A stretch of 64,000 nucleotides of DNA from Paracoccaceae bacterium. Its GTDB lineage: Bacteria; Pseudomonadota; Alphaproteobacteria; Rhodobacterales; Rhodobacteraceae. Location: contig SDAL01000005.1 in NCBI GenBank assembly GCA_004153385.1, positions 62,001 to 126,000 of the forward strand, read 5' to 3'. Below the pieces are notes generated by a model. It was not told the DNA's origin, made no database searches, and saw nothing but the letters and a program-made list of their open reading frames with translations. Positions 9,214 through 16,925 of the stretch are shown here, one piece after another. Every line of letters begins with the position of its first letter. The stretch's first letter is position 1. The position numbers and the translations under genes were made by a program.

Positions 9214-10188
9214 ATGCATCTGGGCACGCAGTTTCCGGCACGCGATGACAGCGACTATCAGGTTATGAAGCAATTGGGTGTGGATCACATCTGTGCCGAC
9301 CCCGAAGGGGACTGGCGCGAGTGGGATCTGGACCATCTTGTCCGGTTTCGCAAAAAGGTCGAAAGTTTCGGGCTGACGCTGGATATGGTGCAGCTGCCGC
9401 TGGCGTCTGTGTCGGTGGATCGGGCGCAATGCCGTGATGTGCTGATGGCCGGGCCACAGCGCGATGCCGAAATCGACCGTATCTGCCAGCTGATCACGGA
9501 TTGCGGGGCGGCGGGTATTCCTGCAGTCAAATACAACTTCAACTTTATCGGCATCCCGCGCACACCGATGGAGCAGGGCCGGGGCGGGTCGAAAAACGAG
9601 GCCTTCCGCTGGGATCTGGCCGACCAGGACGCCGAAGGGCCTGCGGGCATTCTGGCGGAAGAAGAGATCTGGGACAGGTTGCGTTACCTTCTGGACCGTC
9701 TGGTGCCTGTGGCCGAACGTGCGGGCGTGCGGCTGGCATGTCATCCGCACGATCCCGCAACCCCGCCCGGATATAAAGGCGTCACACGTATTTTGGGAAC
9801 GGTCGAGGGGCTCAAGCGCTTTGCCCAGATGTACGACAGCCCTGTGCATGGATTGAATTTCTGCATCGGCACCTTGGGCGAGATGGTCGAGGATGTGTCC
9901 GAAGTGCCTGAAATCACGCGATGGTTCACCACGCGCGGCAAGGTGATGAATGTCCATTTCAGAAATATTTCAGGCGCGCGTTATTCCTTTATGGAGACGT
10001 TCCCGGAAGAGGGCGATATCGACATGCCCGCAGTGCTCGACGTGCTGCACGAGACCGGATATCAGTATATGGTGATGCCCGATCACGCACCGACCTTGTC
10101 GGGGGAAAACCAACGGGGTGTGGCCTTCGCCTTTTGCTATGGATATATTGCCGCATTGATGCAGAAATACCGTGTAAACCCTGCCTGA
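9214..10188 (+). CDS. uxuA: mannonate dehydratase (UxuA-like)
   Basis: A 324-residue TIM-barrel protein, shorter than the E. coli enzyme (about 394), with a GGAGAAG ribosome site ahead of the ATG. Family elements are KYNFNFIGIPRTP, the metal and substrate residues in LACHPHDPATPPGYKG, GLNFCIGTLGEM with its conserved cysteine, VHFRNISG, and the terminal MPDHAPTLSGEN histidine segment. Mannonate dehydratase (EC 4.2.1.8) converts D-mannonate to 2-keto-3-deoxygluconate in glucuronate catabolism. The genes for uronate isomerase and fructuronate reductase are not in this window, so the upstream steps must be encoded elsewhere or differ. The gene is divergent from the oligopeptide-type importer and followed by the GntR regulator. 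Confidence 0.8.
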   Translation: MHLGTQFPARDDSDYQVMKQLGVDHICADPEGDWREWDLDHLVRFRKKVESFGLTLDMVQLPLASVSVDRAQCRDVLMAGPQRDAEIDRICQLITDCGAAGIPAVKYNFNFIGIPRTPMEQGRGGSKNEAFRWDLADQDAEGPAGILAEEEIWDRLRYLLDRLVPVAERAGVRLACHPHDPATPPGYKGVTRILGTVEGLKRFAQMYDSPVHGLNFCIGTLGEMVEDVSEVPEITRWFTTRGKVMNVHFRNISGARYSFMETFPEEGDIDMPAVLDVLHETGYQYMVMPDHAPTLSGENQRGVAFAFCYGYIAALMQKYRVNPA

Positions 10189-10241
10189 TCCGGGCGCCTG
10201 CATATATTTTGCGGTGGGCCTGAACGGGATGGAACTGGCTG

Positions 10242-11000
10242 ATGGAGACTGATCTGAACACTCGTAAACCCCGCCTGTCGGAGCGTGTCGTCAAACAGCT
10301 CAAGGAAGAAATCCTGTCAGGCGCGCTTTCGCTTGGCAGCCAGTTGCCGACAGAGCCCGGTCTGATGGAACGCTTCAACGTAAGCCGCACAGTCGTGCGC
10401 GAGGCGATTGCCGCCTTGCGCAGCGACGGGCTTGTAAGCTCGACCCAAGGGCGCGGCATGTTTGTCACCGAAGTGCTGCCGGGGGCGTCGATCTGGCGCC
10501 CGCCGCAAGAGCGGATGGATGTGCCGCGCACGATGGAGCTTTATGAATTCCGTCTGGCGTGGGAGCCCGAGGCCGCAGCCCTTGCCGCCGTGCGCCGCAG
10601 TGCAACGCAGGAACATGAAATCCGCTCTGCCCACGAGGCGGTGTGCCGCGCGCTGCAAGCCAACCGCTTTCCGCTGCATGGCAACCGTGATTTCCATCTG
10701 GCGATTGCGCGTGCCACAGGCAACCTGATCTATGAAGAGGCCTTGCTGCATTTCGGCCCGCATGTGGCCCCGCATACCGAATACCCCAACCTGTCACCCG
10801 AGCAGGGGGCGAAATATTTCCGGACCGTTGTGATCGAACACGAGCGTATTCTGGAGGCGATTTCCGCCCGCGATCCGGACGCGGCCCGCGCGACCATGCT
10901 GGCGCATTTGCAGCGCTCTGTTGCCTCCTATCACGAAGAAATCCGCGAAGGCGCGTCGATCAACGCGATCAAGCCGTTCGAAGGCGCCAAGACCGGCTAG
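10242..11000 (+). CDS. GntR-family transcriptional regulator, FadR/FCD subfamily
   Basis: A 252-residue regulator. Residues about 10-75 form the GntR winged helix (SERVVKQLKEEILSGALSLGSQLPTEPGLMERFNVSRTVVREAIAALRSDGLVSSTQGRGMFV). The rest is an FCD all-helical effector domain with the expected acidic and histidine metal-site residues: YEFRLAWEPEAAALAA, NRDFHLAIARATGN, VVIEHERILEAISARDPDAA. FCD regulators commonly answer to carboxylic or sugar acids, which fits the linked mannonate dehydratase. It lies 53 bases downstream of that gene on the same strand and is probably co-transcribed. The repeated CATArTATkNATTAyG motif is its likely operator. Confidence 0.88.
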   Translation: METDLNTRKPRLSERVVKQLKEEILSGALSLGSQLPTEPGLMERFNVSRTVVREAIAALRSDGLVSSTQGRGMFVTEVLPGASIWRPPQERMDVPRTMELYEFRLAWEPEAAALAAVRRSATQEHEIRSAHEAVCRALQANRFPLHGNRDFHLAIARATGNLIYEEALLHFGPHVAPHTEYPNLSPEQGAKYFRTVVIEHERILEAISARDPDAARATMLAHLQRSVASYHEEIREGASINAIKPFEGAKTG

Positions 11001-11533
11001 CCCGCGCGTGGTACAGTCTTTTTGCGCGCGGGGTCCTGCGCAGGTCCTGTACGGGGCGCTGCTGTGGCGCGCCCCGTTCTCCCCGTCCGTTTTCCGGGCT
11101 GTTTTTTTGGCCTATTTTTTGGCCCAATTTCTGGCCCCTATCTGCATGCATATTGTCGTCGCACCGGTTGTTGGGCCCGGGTGTGATGCCATGGCGTCTT
11201 GCGGTGTGTGCAAAACGCCATCAGCCCCGTGTGCCCGCGCCGGGCCGATGCGCAGTCAGCCTGCAGGCGTGTGCCGGAGTGGTGCCTGACCGGCATCTTT
11301 TCCAAGGCGAGACGAACGCCCAACGGACACCCTTCGGGCAAACGTGGCGACGGTCATAGGATTAGTGAAAAAAATTAATACGACTACTGTACTTTTTCAT
11401 AGTATGTATTATGCAATATACATAATTTCGAGGGTAGACTCACGATATCGGTTGCCACAAAGCGAGGGATCTTTGCCTTTTAGCGGGGCTGGCGGTCGGG
11501 GTGGAGGCTAGAACTTTTCCGGGGAGGATGGAA
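11001..11533. other. gene-free spacer between GntR gene and sugar ABC operon
   Basis: I find no credible coding sequence here. Just after the GntR stop there is a short GC-rich dyad (CCCGCGCG at 11001-11008, CGCGCGGG at 11025-11032), possibly a weak terminator without a T tract. T-rich and GGCC-containing sequence follows near 11100-11140. The last 170 bases turn AT-rich and hold the third operator copy, marking the promoter of the binding-protein operon. Confidence 0.6.
11398..11413. promoter_or_regulatory. putative GntR operator, copy 3
   Basis: CATAGTATGTATTATG is the third copy of the cluster motif, about 120 bases upstream of the sugar-binding-protein start in an AT-rich promoter region. 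It extends the presumed GntR control from the uxuA/peptide-type importer pair to the second importer operon. Confidence 0.55.
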
Positions 11534-12832
11534 ATGAAGCAGATATGGGTGCGCACCGTTTTGGGGGGCTGTCTGGCGGCAGGGCTGGCGGCGTCCGCGA
11601 GTGCGGAGACATTGACCGTATGGTCGCGTCAGACCGAGAAATCTTCAGCGGTCGTTGATGCGGTGATCAAGGCGTTCACGGACAAAACCGGCATCAAGGT
11701 AGAGACCTTCTACAGCAGCGTCGATTTCGAACAGCGTCTGGCACGTGCGGCTGCGGCCCGCCAGTTGCCCAATGTCGTGATCAACGATGCCTCGCAGGTG
11801 GGGCATATGCAAAAGATGGGCATCATCGAGCAGATCGACCGTGACCAGATCGAGGGTGCCGACAAGGTGTCTGACACGGCATGGAAAAGCGCCGAAGGCT
11901 CTGACGGAAATTATTATGCGGTGCCGATATCGGCGCAGGCGTTTGCGTTGTTTGTGCGCAAGGACTGGCGCGAGGCGCTCGGGATGGAGCAGCCCAAGAC
12001 CTGGGAGGAGATGCGGGCTTTGGCGCAGGCCTTCACCCATGACGATCCCGATGGAAACGGCAAGGATGATACGTTCGGTATCTCTATTCCGGCCTCCTCG
12101 ACACGCGGATATGCCAGCTGGTTCATGAGCCATTTCCTGTGGCAGGCCGGTGGCGGCTTTGTCACGAAAACCGAAAACGGCTTCCTGCCGGCGCTCGACC
12201 AGCCCGAAAACGCGCAAGCCGTCGAATTTGTACGCGGGCTGATATGCGATGGCCTGTCCCAACCGGGTGCGATCAACGCCACCACGGCAGACAGCCTGCC
12301 GGCATTCCGTTCCGGTCAGGCGGGCATGTTGGTCGATGGTCCCTATGATCTTGGCGAGATCGCCAAAGAACCGGGTCTGGACAAGACCGAGGTGATCGTT
12401 CTGCCAGCCGGACCGGGCGGGATTGCAGCCCTTGCCGAAGGCACGAGCGCCTATATGCTCAAAGGCAACAAGGACAAGGACGCGGCCTTGCAGTTCATGT
12501 CGTTCCTGATCTCGCCAGAGGCGCAGGAAATCGGGATGAATGTCGGCTCGGAAGTCACGCCGCTTGTCCGCCTTCCGGTGAACGAGGATATCGACGTGCT
12601 CAAGATGCGCAACGATCCGCGGTGGGAAGTCTATCAAAAGACGTTCCAGGACTACGGCCATTACATGCCGTCCGTCCCCGACTGGACGCCGATCCGGCAG
12701 ATGACGGGCGAGGGGTTCAACACTATTCTGGCCCAATGCGACGGCGATATCCCCGCACAGCTCGCGGGTCTGAACGATCAGGTTGCCGACGCGTTGCGCG
12801 ATCAGGACGTTCTGGACCCGTCCTATAACTGA
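11534..12832 (+). CDS. periplasmic sugar-binding protein, family 1 (carbohydrate ABC importer)
   Basis: About 432 residues starting at MKQIWVRTVLGG. This ATG has GGGGAGG six bases upstream, whereas earlier in-frame starts overlap or crowd that ribosome site. The signal peptide runs to about residue 24 (AAGLAASASA-ETLTVW). The mature protein starts with the family 1 pattern LTVWSRQTEKSSAVVDAVIKAFTDKTGIKVE and contains PKTWEEMRALAQAF, DDPDGNGKDDTFG and FRSGQAGMLVDGPYDLG, typical of maltose/glycerol-phosphate-type binding proteins. It is the first gene of SBP-permease-permease-ATPase-lactonase. Ligand unknown; a uronate-containing mono- or oligosaccharide is inferred from the shared operator. 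Confidence 0.88.
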   Translation: MKQIWVRTVLGGCLAAGLAASASAETLTVWSRQTEKSSAVVDAVIKAFTDKTGIKVETFYSSVDFEQRLARAAAARQLPNVVINDASQVGHMQKMGIIEQIDRDQIEGADKVSDTAWKSAEGSDGNYYAVPISAQAFALFVRKDWREALGMEQPKTWEEMRALAQAFTHDDPDGNGKDDTFGISIPASSTRGYASWFMSHFLWQAGGGFVTKTENGFLPALDQPENAQAVEFVRGLICDGLSQPGAINATTADSLPAFRSGQAGMLVDGPYDLGEIAKEPGLDKTEVIVLPAGPGGIAALAEGTSAYMLKGNKDKDAALQFMSFLISPEAQEIGMNVGSEVTPLVRLPVNEDIDVLKMRNDPRWEVYQKTFQDYGHYMPSVPDWTPIRQMTGEGFNTILAQCDGDIPAQLAGLNDQVADALRDQDVLDPSYN

Positions 12833-12846
12833 CATTTTCAACCCTG

Positions 12847-12880
12847 CCCCGCGCAGCGCGCCGAGTGAGGTTGCGCGGGG
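12847..12880 (+). terminator. intercistronic stem-loop after binding-protein gene
   Basis: A perfect 9-bp stem (CCCCGCGCA and TGCGCGGGG) with a 16-base loop sits 14 bases after the SBP stop and 35 bases before the permease start. A short T run follows further on. Such hairpins commonly stabilise or partially terminate binding-protein mRNA so that it exceeds permease mRNA. Confidence 0.55.
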
Positions 12881-12915
12881 CCTCCCCCATTTTTCGTTAA
12901 GTTGCGAGGACCTTC

Positions 12916-13854
12916 ATGTCTGACGCCAAGGTCGAAGACCCGCGTGCAAACGCACAAGGCCGCACCCCGAAACGCCGGCGTCTGTCGCGCAAATTCGGCA
13001 GGTCGCTTGTGCCATGGCTTTACCTGCTGCCGGCGCTGGTGATTTTCAGCTGGTTCAAATTCTACCCGATGGTGTTGGGCTTTGTGATGTCGTTTTACGA
13101 TATCCAGTTTTATGCCCCCAGCGAATGGGTCGGGCTCGCAAATTTCTCGCGCGCGTTTCACGACACCCAGCTGATGGTCGCGATCGGTCATACGGCCCTT
13201 TATGTGATCGCCGAGACCTTCGGGGCGGCGATTGTGGCCTTCTTTCTTGCCTTCGCGCTTGAGGGGCAGGCCCGCCACATCCGCTTTATCCGCACCGCGA
13301 TCTTTCTGCCTGCGATTACCAGCGTGGCCATTATCGCCGAGATCTGGCGGATCTTCTTCAACTCTGCCCAATACGGGCTGGTCAATTCGTTCCTCGATCT
13401 GCTGGGCATCCCCGCGCAAGGCTTCCTGACCGATCCCGATCAGGCGCTTTGGGTGCTGATCTTGATGAGCATCTGGAAAAACGCGCCCTATAATATGGTG
13501 ATTTTTCTGGCGGGCCTCGTCAGCATCAACCGCGAACTTTACGATGCGGCCGATGTGGATGGTGCCAGCCTGTGGCGCAAGATCTGGCATGTCACGCTAC
13601 CGGGTATCGTGCCTGCGATCTCTGTCGTGATCATGTTGTCGTTCATCCGTGGCTTCCGTGTGTTCACCGAAGTCTATGCCACAACGGGCGGGGGGCCTGC
13701 GGGATCGACCTCGACGATCATGACCCATATCTACAAGGTCGGCTTTGAGCAGATCGATTACGGGTATGCCTCGGCGGTGTCGTTCATGCTGCTGGCCTTC
13801 ACGGTGGCGCTGACGTTGCTGCACACCAAAATCAAATCAAAATTCTTCGGTTGA
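12916..13854 (+). CDS. carbohydrate ABC transporter permease, MalF/UgpA type
   Basis: 312 residues with a basic cytoplasmic N-terminus (about 35 residues) and six hydrophobic segments beginning at SLVPWLYLLPALVIFSWFKFYP. The coupling loop YDAADVDGASLWRKIWHVTLPG is a clear EAA motif. ATTGGGPAGSTSTIMTHIYKVGF near the end is typical of the CUT1 MalF-like permeases. A GCGAGGA precedes the ATG. The partner permease follows 12 bases later. Confidence 0.9.
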   Translation: MSDAKVEDPRANAQGRTPKRRRLSRKFGRSLVPWLYLLPALVIFSWFKFYPMVLGFVMSFYDIQFYAPSEWVGLANFSRAFHDTQLMVAIGHTALYVIAETFGAAIVAFFLAFALEGQARHIRFIRTAIFLPAITSVAIIAEIWRIFFNSAQYGLVNSFLDLLGIPAQGFLTDPDQALWVLILMSIWKNAPYNMVIFLAGLVSINRELYDAADVDGASLWRKIWHVTLPGIVPAISVVIMLSFIRGFRVFTEVYATTGGGPAGSTSTIMTHIYKVGFEQIDYGYASAVSFMLLAFTVALTLLHTKIKSKFFG

Positions 13855-13866
13855 CGGGGCCCTGAT

Positions 13867-14706
13867 ATGAAGACTTCTCTTCCGCTTCGTGTGGCGAAAT
13901 TCGTGGTCTATGCGATCATCCTTCTGATCTTTGTGGGGCCGTTCTGGAGCATCGTCATGACCGCCATCAGCGGTGTCAGCCTGAAGCCCGGACAGCTGGC
14001 GTTGCTGCCCCAAAGCCCGACATTCGATAATTTCAAGGTGGCCTTCCTTGATATGCGGGTCTGGCGCTATCTGCTCAATTCGATGGTGGTGGTGTCGTTC
14101 GGGACCATCGCGCAAGTTGTGGTCAGCGCGCTTGCGGCCTATGCGCTGGCACGCAAGAAATTCAGGGGCGCGGCAATTGTCTCGTTGTTGATCCTCAGTA
14201 CCCTGATGCTGCCCGAAGAGGTCATCGCGATCCCGCTGTATCTGGTCACAATCAAGCAGCTGCCGGTGATCGACACCTCGATCTACAACACCTATTTCGC
14301 GATGATCCTGCCGGTGGTGGGCTGGGCGTTCTCGATTTTCATGCTGACAGAGTTCATGCGGGCCGTGCCCAAAGAACTGGAGGAGGCGGCGCGGATCGAT
14401 GGCGCGAACGACTGGCAGGTGTTTGGTCATGTGATCCTGCCCCTGATCCGTCCGGCGCTTGGCACCGTGCTGATTTTCGGCTTCATCATGATCTGGGACC
14501 AGTATCTGCTGCCGTTGGTGGTGATCAACGACCGCGATCTGGAAACACTGCCTGTGGCGCTGGCGTCGCTGCGCTCGGATCCGTCCATCACCCCCAATAT
14601 CATCGTGGCCGCGACACTGATCGCGATGGCCCCCAGCGTCATCGTTTATCTGTTGCTTCAAAAACACTTCAACCGCGGCCTGATGGCCGGAGCGGTCAAG
14701 GGGTAA
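13867..14706 (+). CDS. carbohydrate ABC transporter permease, MalG/UgpE type
   Basis: 279 residues, six hydrophobic segments beginning KFVVYAIILLIFVGPFWSIVMT. The EAA coupling loop is LEEAARIDGANDWQVFGHVILPLIRPA, and the C-terminus LLQKHFNRGLMAGAVKG is the standard CUT1 MalG-type ending. It completes the membrane channel with the preceding gene and is followed 40 bases later by the ATPase. Confidence 0.9.
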   Translation: MKTSLPLRVAKFVVYAIILLIFVGPFWSIVMTAISGVSLKPGQLALLPQSPTFDNFKVAFLDMRVWRYLLNSMVVVSFGTIAQVVVSALAAYALARKKFRGAAIVSLLILSTLMLPEEVIAIPLYLVTIKQLPVIDTSIYNTYFAMILPVVGWAFSIFMLTEFMRAVPKELEEAARIDGANDWQVFGHVILPLIRPALGTVLIFGFIMIWDQYLLPLVVINDRDLETLPVALASLRSDPSITPNIIVAATLIAMAPSVIVYLLLQKHFNRGLMAGAVKG

Positions 14707-14746
14707 GCGCCGGTTTCGGGCCTGTCTGTAAAGAAAAGAGGACAAA

Positions 14747-15862
14747 ATGGGAGCCGTTAAGCTTCAAAACGTGTGTAAATCCTTCGGCGGTCACGATGTC
14801 ATCAAAGATGTCTCCATCGATATCAACGAGGGTGAATTTTGTGTGCTGATCGGGCCGAGCGGTTCGGGCAAATCGACCTTGCTGCGTCTGATTGCGGGGC
14901 TTGAGGAGGCGACATCGGGCCGGGTGGAGATCGCGGATCGTGATGTCACCGACCTTCCTGCCAAAGAGCGTGATATCGCGATGGTGTTTCAAAGCTACGC
15001 GCTTTATCCGCAGATGAGCGTGCGCGACAATATGAGTTTTGCGCTGCGCTTGGCGCGCCGGCCCAAAGACGAGATCGCCCGCAAGATCGATGATGTGGCC
15101 CAGATGCTGGGGCTCGAGGCGCTTTTGGACCGTTTGCCGAAAGAGCTTTCGGGCGGGCAACGCCAGCGGGTGGCAATGGGGCGTGCGATCGTTCGCAATC
15201 CGGCGGTGTTCTTGTTTGACGAGCCACTTTCCAATCTTGATGCCAAGCTTCGCTCGCAGGTGCGCGGCGATATCCGCGATTTGCACAGGAAATGGCAGAC
15301 CACGTCCGTGTATGTCACCCACGATCAGGTCGAGGCGATGACAATGGGCGAAAAGATCGTGGTGCTGCGCGACGGTCAGGTCGAACAGGTGGGCACGCCG
15401 CTTGAGCTTTACGATCAACCCGATTGTGTCTTTGTGGCAAGCTTCATCGGCTCTCCGGCGATCAATATGATGCAGGCCCGCGTGGGCGCAGGCGGCAAAA
15501 CGCTGGTGCTGGCAGAGGCCGAAGTGGCATTGCCGATGCCAGCGGGGTATGATTTGCGCGACGATCAGGATGTGTTGCTGGGCATCCGGCCCGAGTATCT
15601 GGAAGCGGTGACGGGCCATGTCGATCATGCGCTGCCTGCAACCGTACATGCGGTGGAAAGCACCGGATCTGACACCACCGTGATTTGCAACTCGCCCGTC
15701 GGGCAGGTTCTGATTGCCTCGAAAAGCCGCAGCGATCTGGCGCCGCAGCAGAAGGTTTTCTTGCGCTTCACCGAAGGCAAGGAGATCTTGTTTGACAAAA
15801 CGACCGAGCGCCGCATCGTGCCTGCACCGCGTCCAGTATCGTCACTTGCCGATGTCCGTTAA
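14747..15862 (+). CDS. carbohydrate ABC transporter ATPase, MalK/UgpC type
   Basis: 371 residues: nucleotide-binding domain to about 235, then a TOBE-type regulatory domain. Walker A GPSGSGKST lies at 36-44, the Q-loop is MVFQSYALYPQMSV, the signature LSGGQRQRVAMGRAIVRNP, Walker B VFLFDEPLSNLDAKLR, and the switch histidine is in YVTHDQVEAMTM. AGAGGAC precedes the start. It energises the MalF/MalG-type permeases just upstream. Confidence 0.92.
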   Translation: MGAVKLQNVCKSFGGHDVIKDVSIDINEGEFCVLIGPSGSGKSTLLRLIAGLEEATSGRVEIADRDVTDLPAKERDIAMVFQSYALYPQMSVRDNMSFALRLARRPKDEIARKIDDVAQMLGLEALLDRLPKELSGGQRQRVAMGRAIVRNPAVFLFDEPLSNLDAKLRSQVRGDIRDLHRKWQTTSVYVTHDQVEAMTMGEKIVVLRDGQVEQVGTPLELYDQPDCVFVASFIGSPAINMMQARVGAGGKTLVLAEAEVALPMPAGYDLRDDQDVLLGIRPEYLEAVTGHVDHALPATVHAVESTGSDTTVICNSPVGQVLIASKSRSDLAPQQKVFLRFTEGKEILFDKTTERRIVPAPRPVSSLADVR

Positions 15863-15886
15863 GGCGCTCGAATAAGGGTCCCGAAG

Positions 15887-16774
15887 ATGAGCCAACATGT
15901 CGCGGAGTTTTACGCACAGCGTAAACTGCAGTGTGAATGCACCTTGGGCGAAAGCCCGGTGTGGGATCCGCTCACGGGGCAGGTGCTGTGGATCGATATG
16001 TCCCAGCGGCGCCTTTTTCGACTGGCGTGGCCTGATGGCGCGGTGGAACAATTTGCCTTGCCGGTGATGGTCAGCGCGTTGGCGCGCCGTGCGGAGGGTG
16101 GGTTGATCGCCGCGACCGATCAGGGATTTGCCCTGCTTGATCTGGAAAATGGCGCGGTGCAGATCACACCGCTTGGTGGCCCCGATCTTGGCGGGCGGTT
16201 CAGGATGAATGACGGGGCCTGCGACCGTCAGGGGCGGTTCTGGGCGGGATCACTGGCGTTTGACAACGCCGCCCCTGATGGCTGGGGTGGCTTGTTCAGC
16301 CTAGGGGCCGGTCACGAGGTGACGTCGCGCGGCGGGCAGTTCCGTACCCAGAACGGTCTGGCATGGAGCCCTGACGGCACGCGTATGTATGTATCGGATT
16401 CGCATAAATCGCGACCCCATGTGGCGGTATATGATTTCGACCCTGACACCGGCGCCTACCACAATGAACGGCTGTTTGCCGATCATGGCCAGCTTGGCGG
16501 GCGCCCCGACGGGGCGGCGGTTGATGTGGATGGCGGCTACTGGAGTGCGGCCAGCGATTCCGGCCGGGTCGTGCGGCTGACCCCTGACGGACGTATCGAT
16601 GCGGTGATCCATGTGGGCGAGACGAACCCGACAAATATCTGCTTTGTGGGCCCTGATTTGCGCACGGCAGTGATCACCACCCTCAGGCCCGGCGGCGGCC
16701 CGCCACCGGGTGGCGATATCCATGTGGTGGATCTGCCGTTCCAAGGGCTGGGCGAGGCGGTGTACAAGGCCTGA
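15887..16774 (+). CDS. SMP-30/gluconolactonase family sugar-lactone hydrolase
   Basis: A 295-residue six-bladed propeller of the SMP-30/regucalcin family. The metal-binding residues expected in the family are visible: Glu in CTLGESPVWD (about residue 21), Asn-Asp in FRMNDGACDRQGRFWAGS, Asn in TQNGLAWSPDGTRMYVSDS, and Asp in GRPDGAAVDVDGGYWSA. These enzymes hydrolyse sugar lactones to aldonic acids in oxidative sugar pathways. It is the last gene of the second importer operon, suggesting that at least one imported sugar is first oxidised to a lactone; no matching dehydrogenase is in the immediate operon. Confidence 0.87.
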   Translation: MSQHVAEFYAQRKLQCECTLGESPVWDPLTGQVLWIDMSQRRLFRLAWPDGAVEQFALPVMVSALARRAEGGLIAATDQGFALLDLENGAVQITPLGGPDLGGRFRMNDGACDRQGRFWAGSLAFDNAAPDGWGGLFSLGAGHEVTSRGGQFRTQNGLAWSPDGTRMYVSDSHKSRPHVAVYDFDPDTGAYHNERLFADHGQLGGRPDGAAVDVDGGYWSAASDSGRVVRLTPDGRIDAVIHVGETNPTNICFVGPDLRTAVITTLRPGGGPPPGGDIHVVDLPFQGLGEAVYKA

Positions 16775-16925
16775 GGCCAAAGCCCGACGCGAAGGCCACC
16801 CCGCCTGTCTGTCAAGGCGCGCCAACGCGCCTATCCCCCCGCACCGTCGCGTGTCCGGCCCATGGCCGGGTGCGTGGGATAGTCGGCGCGTGGGATAAAG
16901 GCGGGGGCCGCGCGGGTTTGACGCC

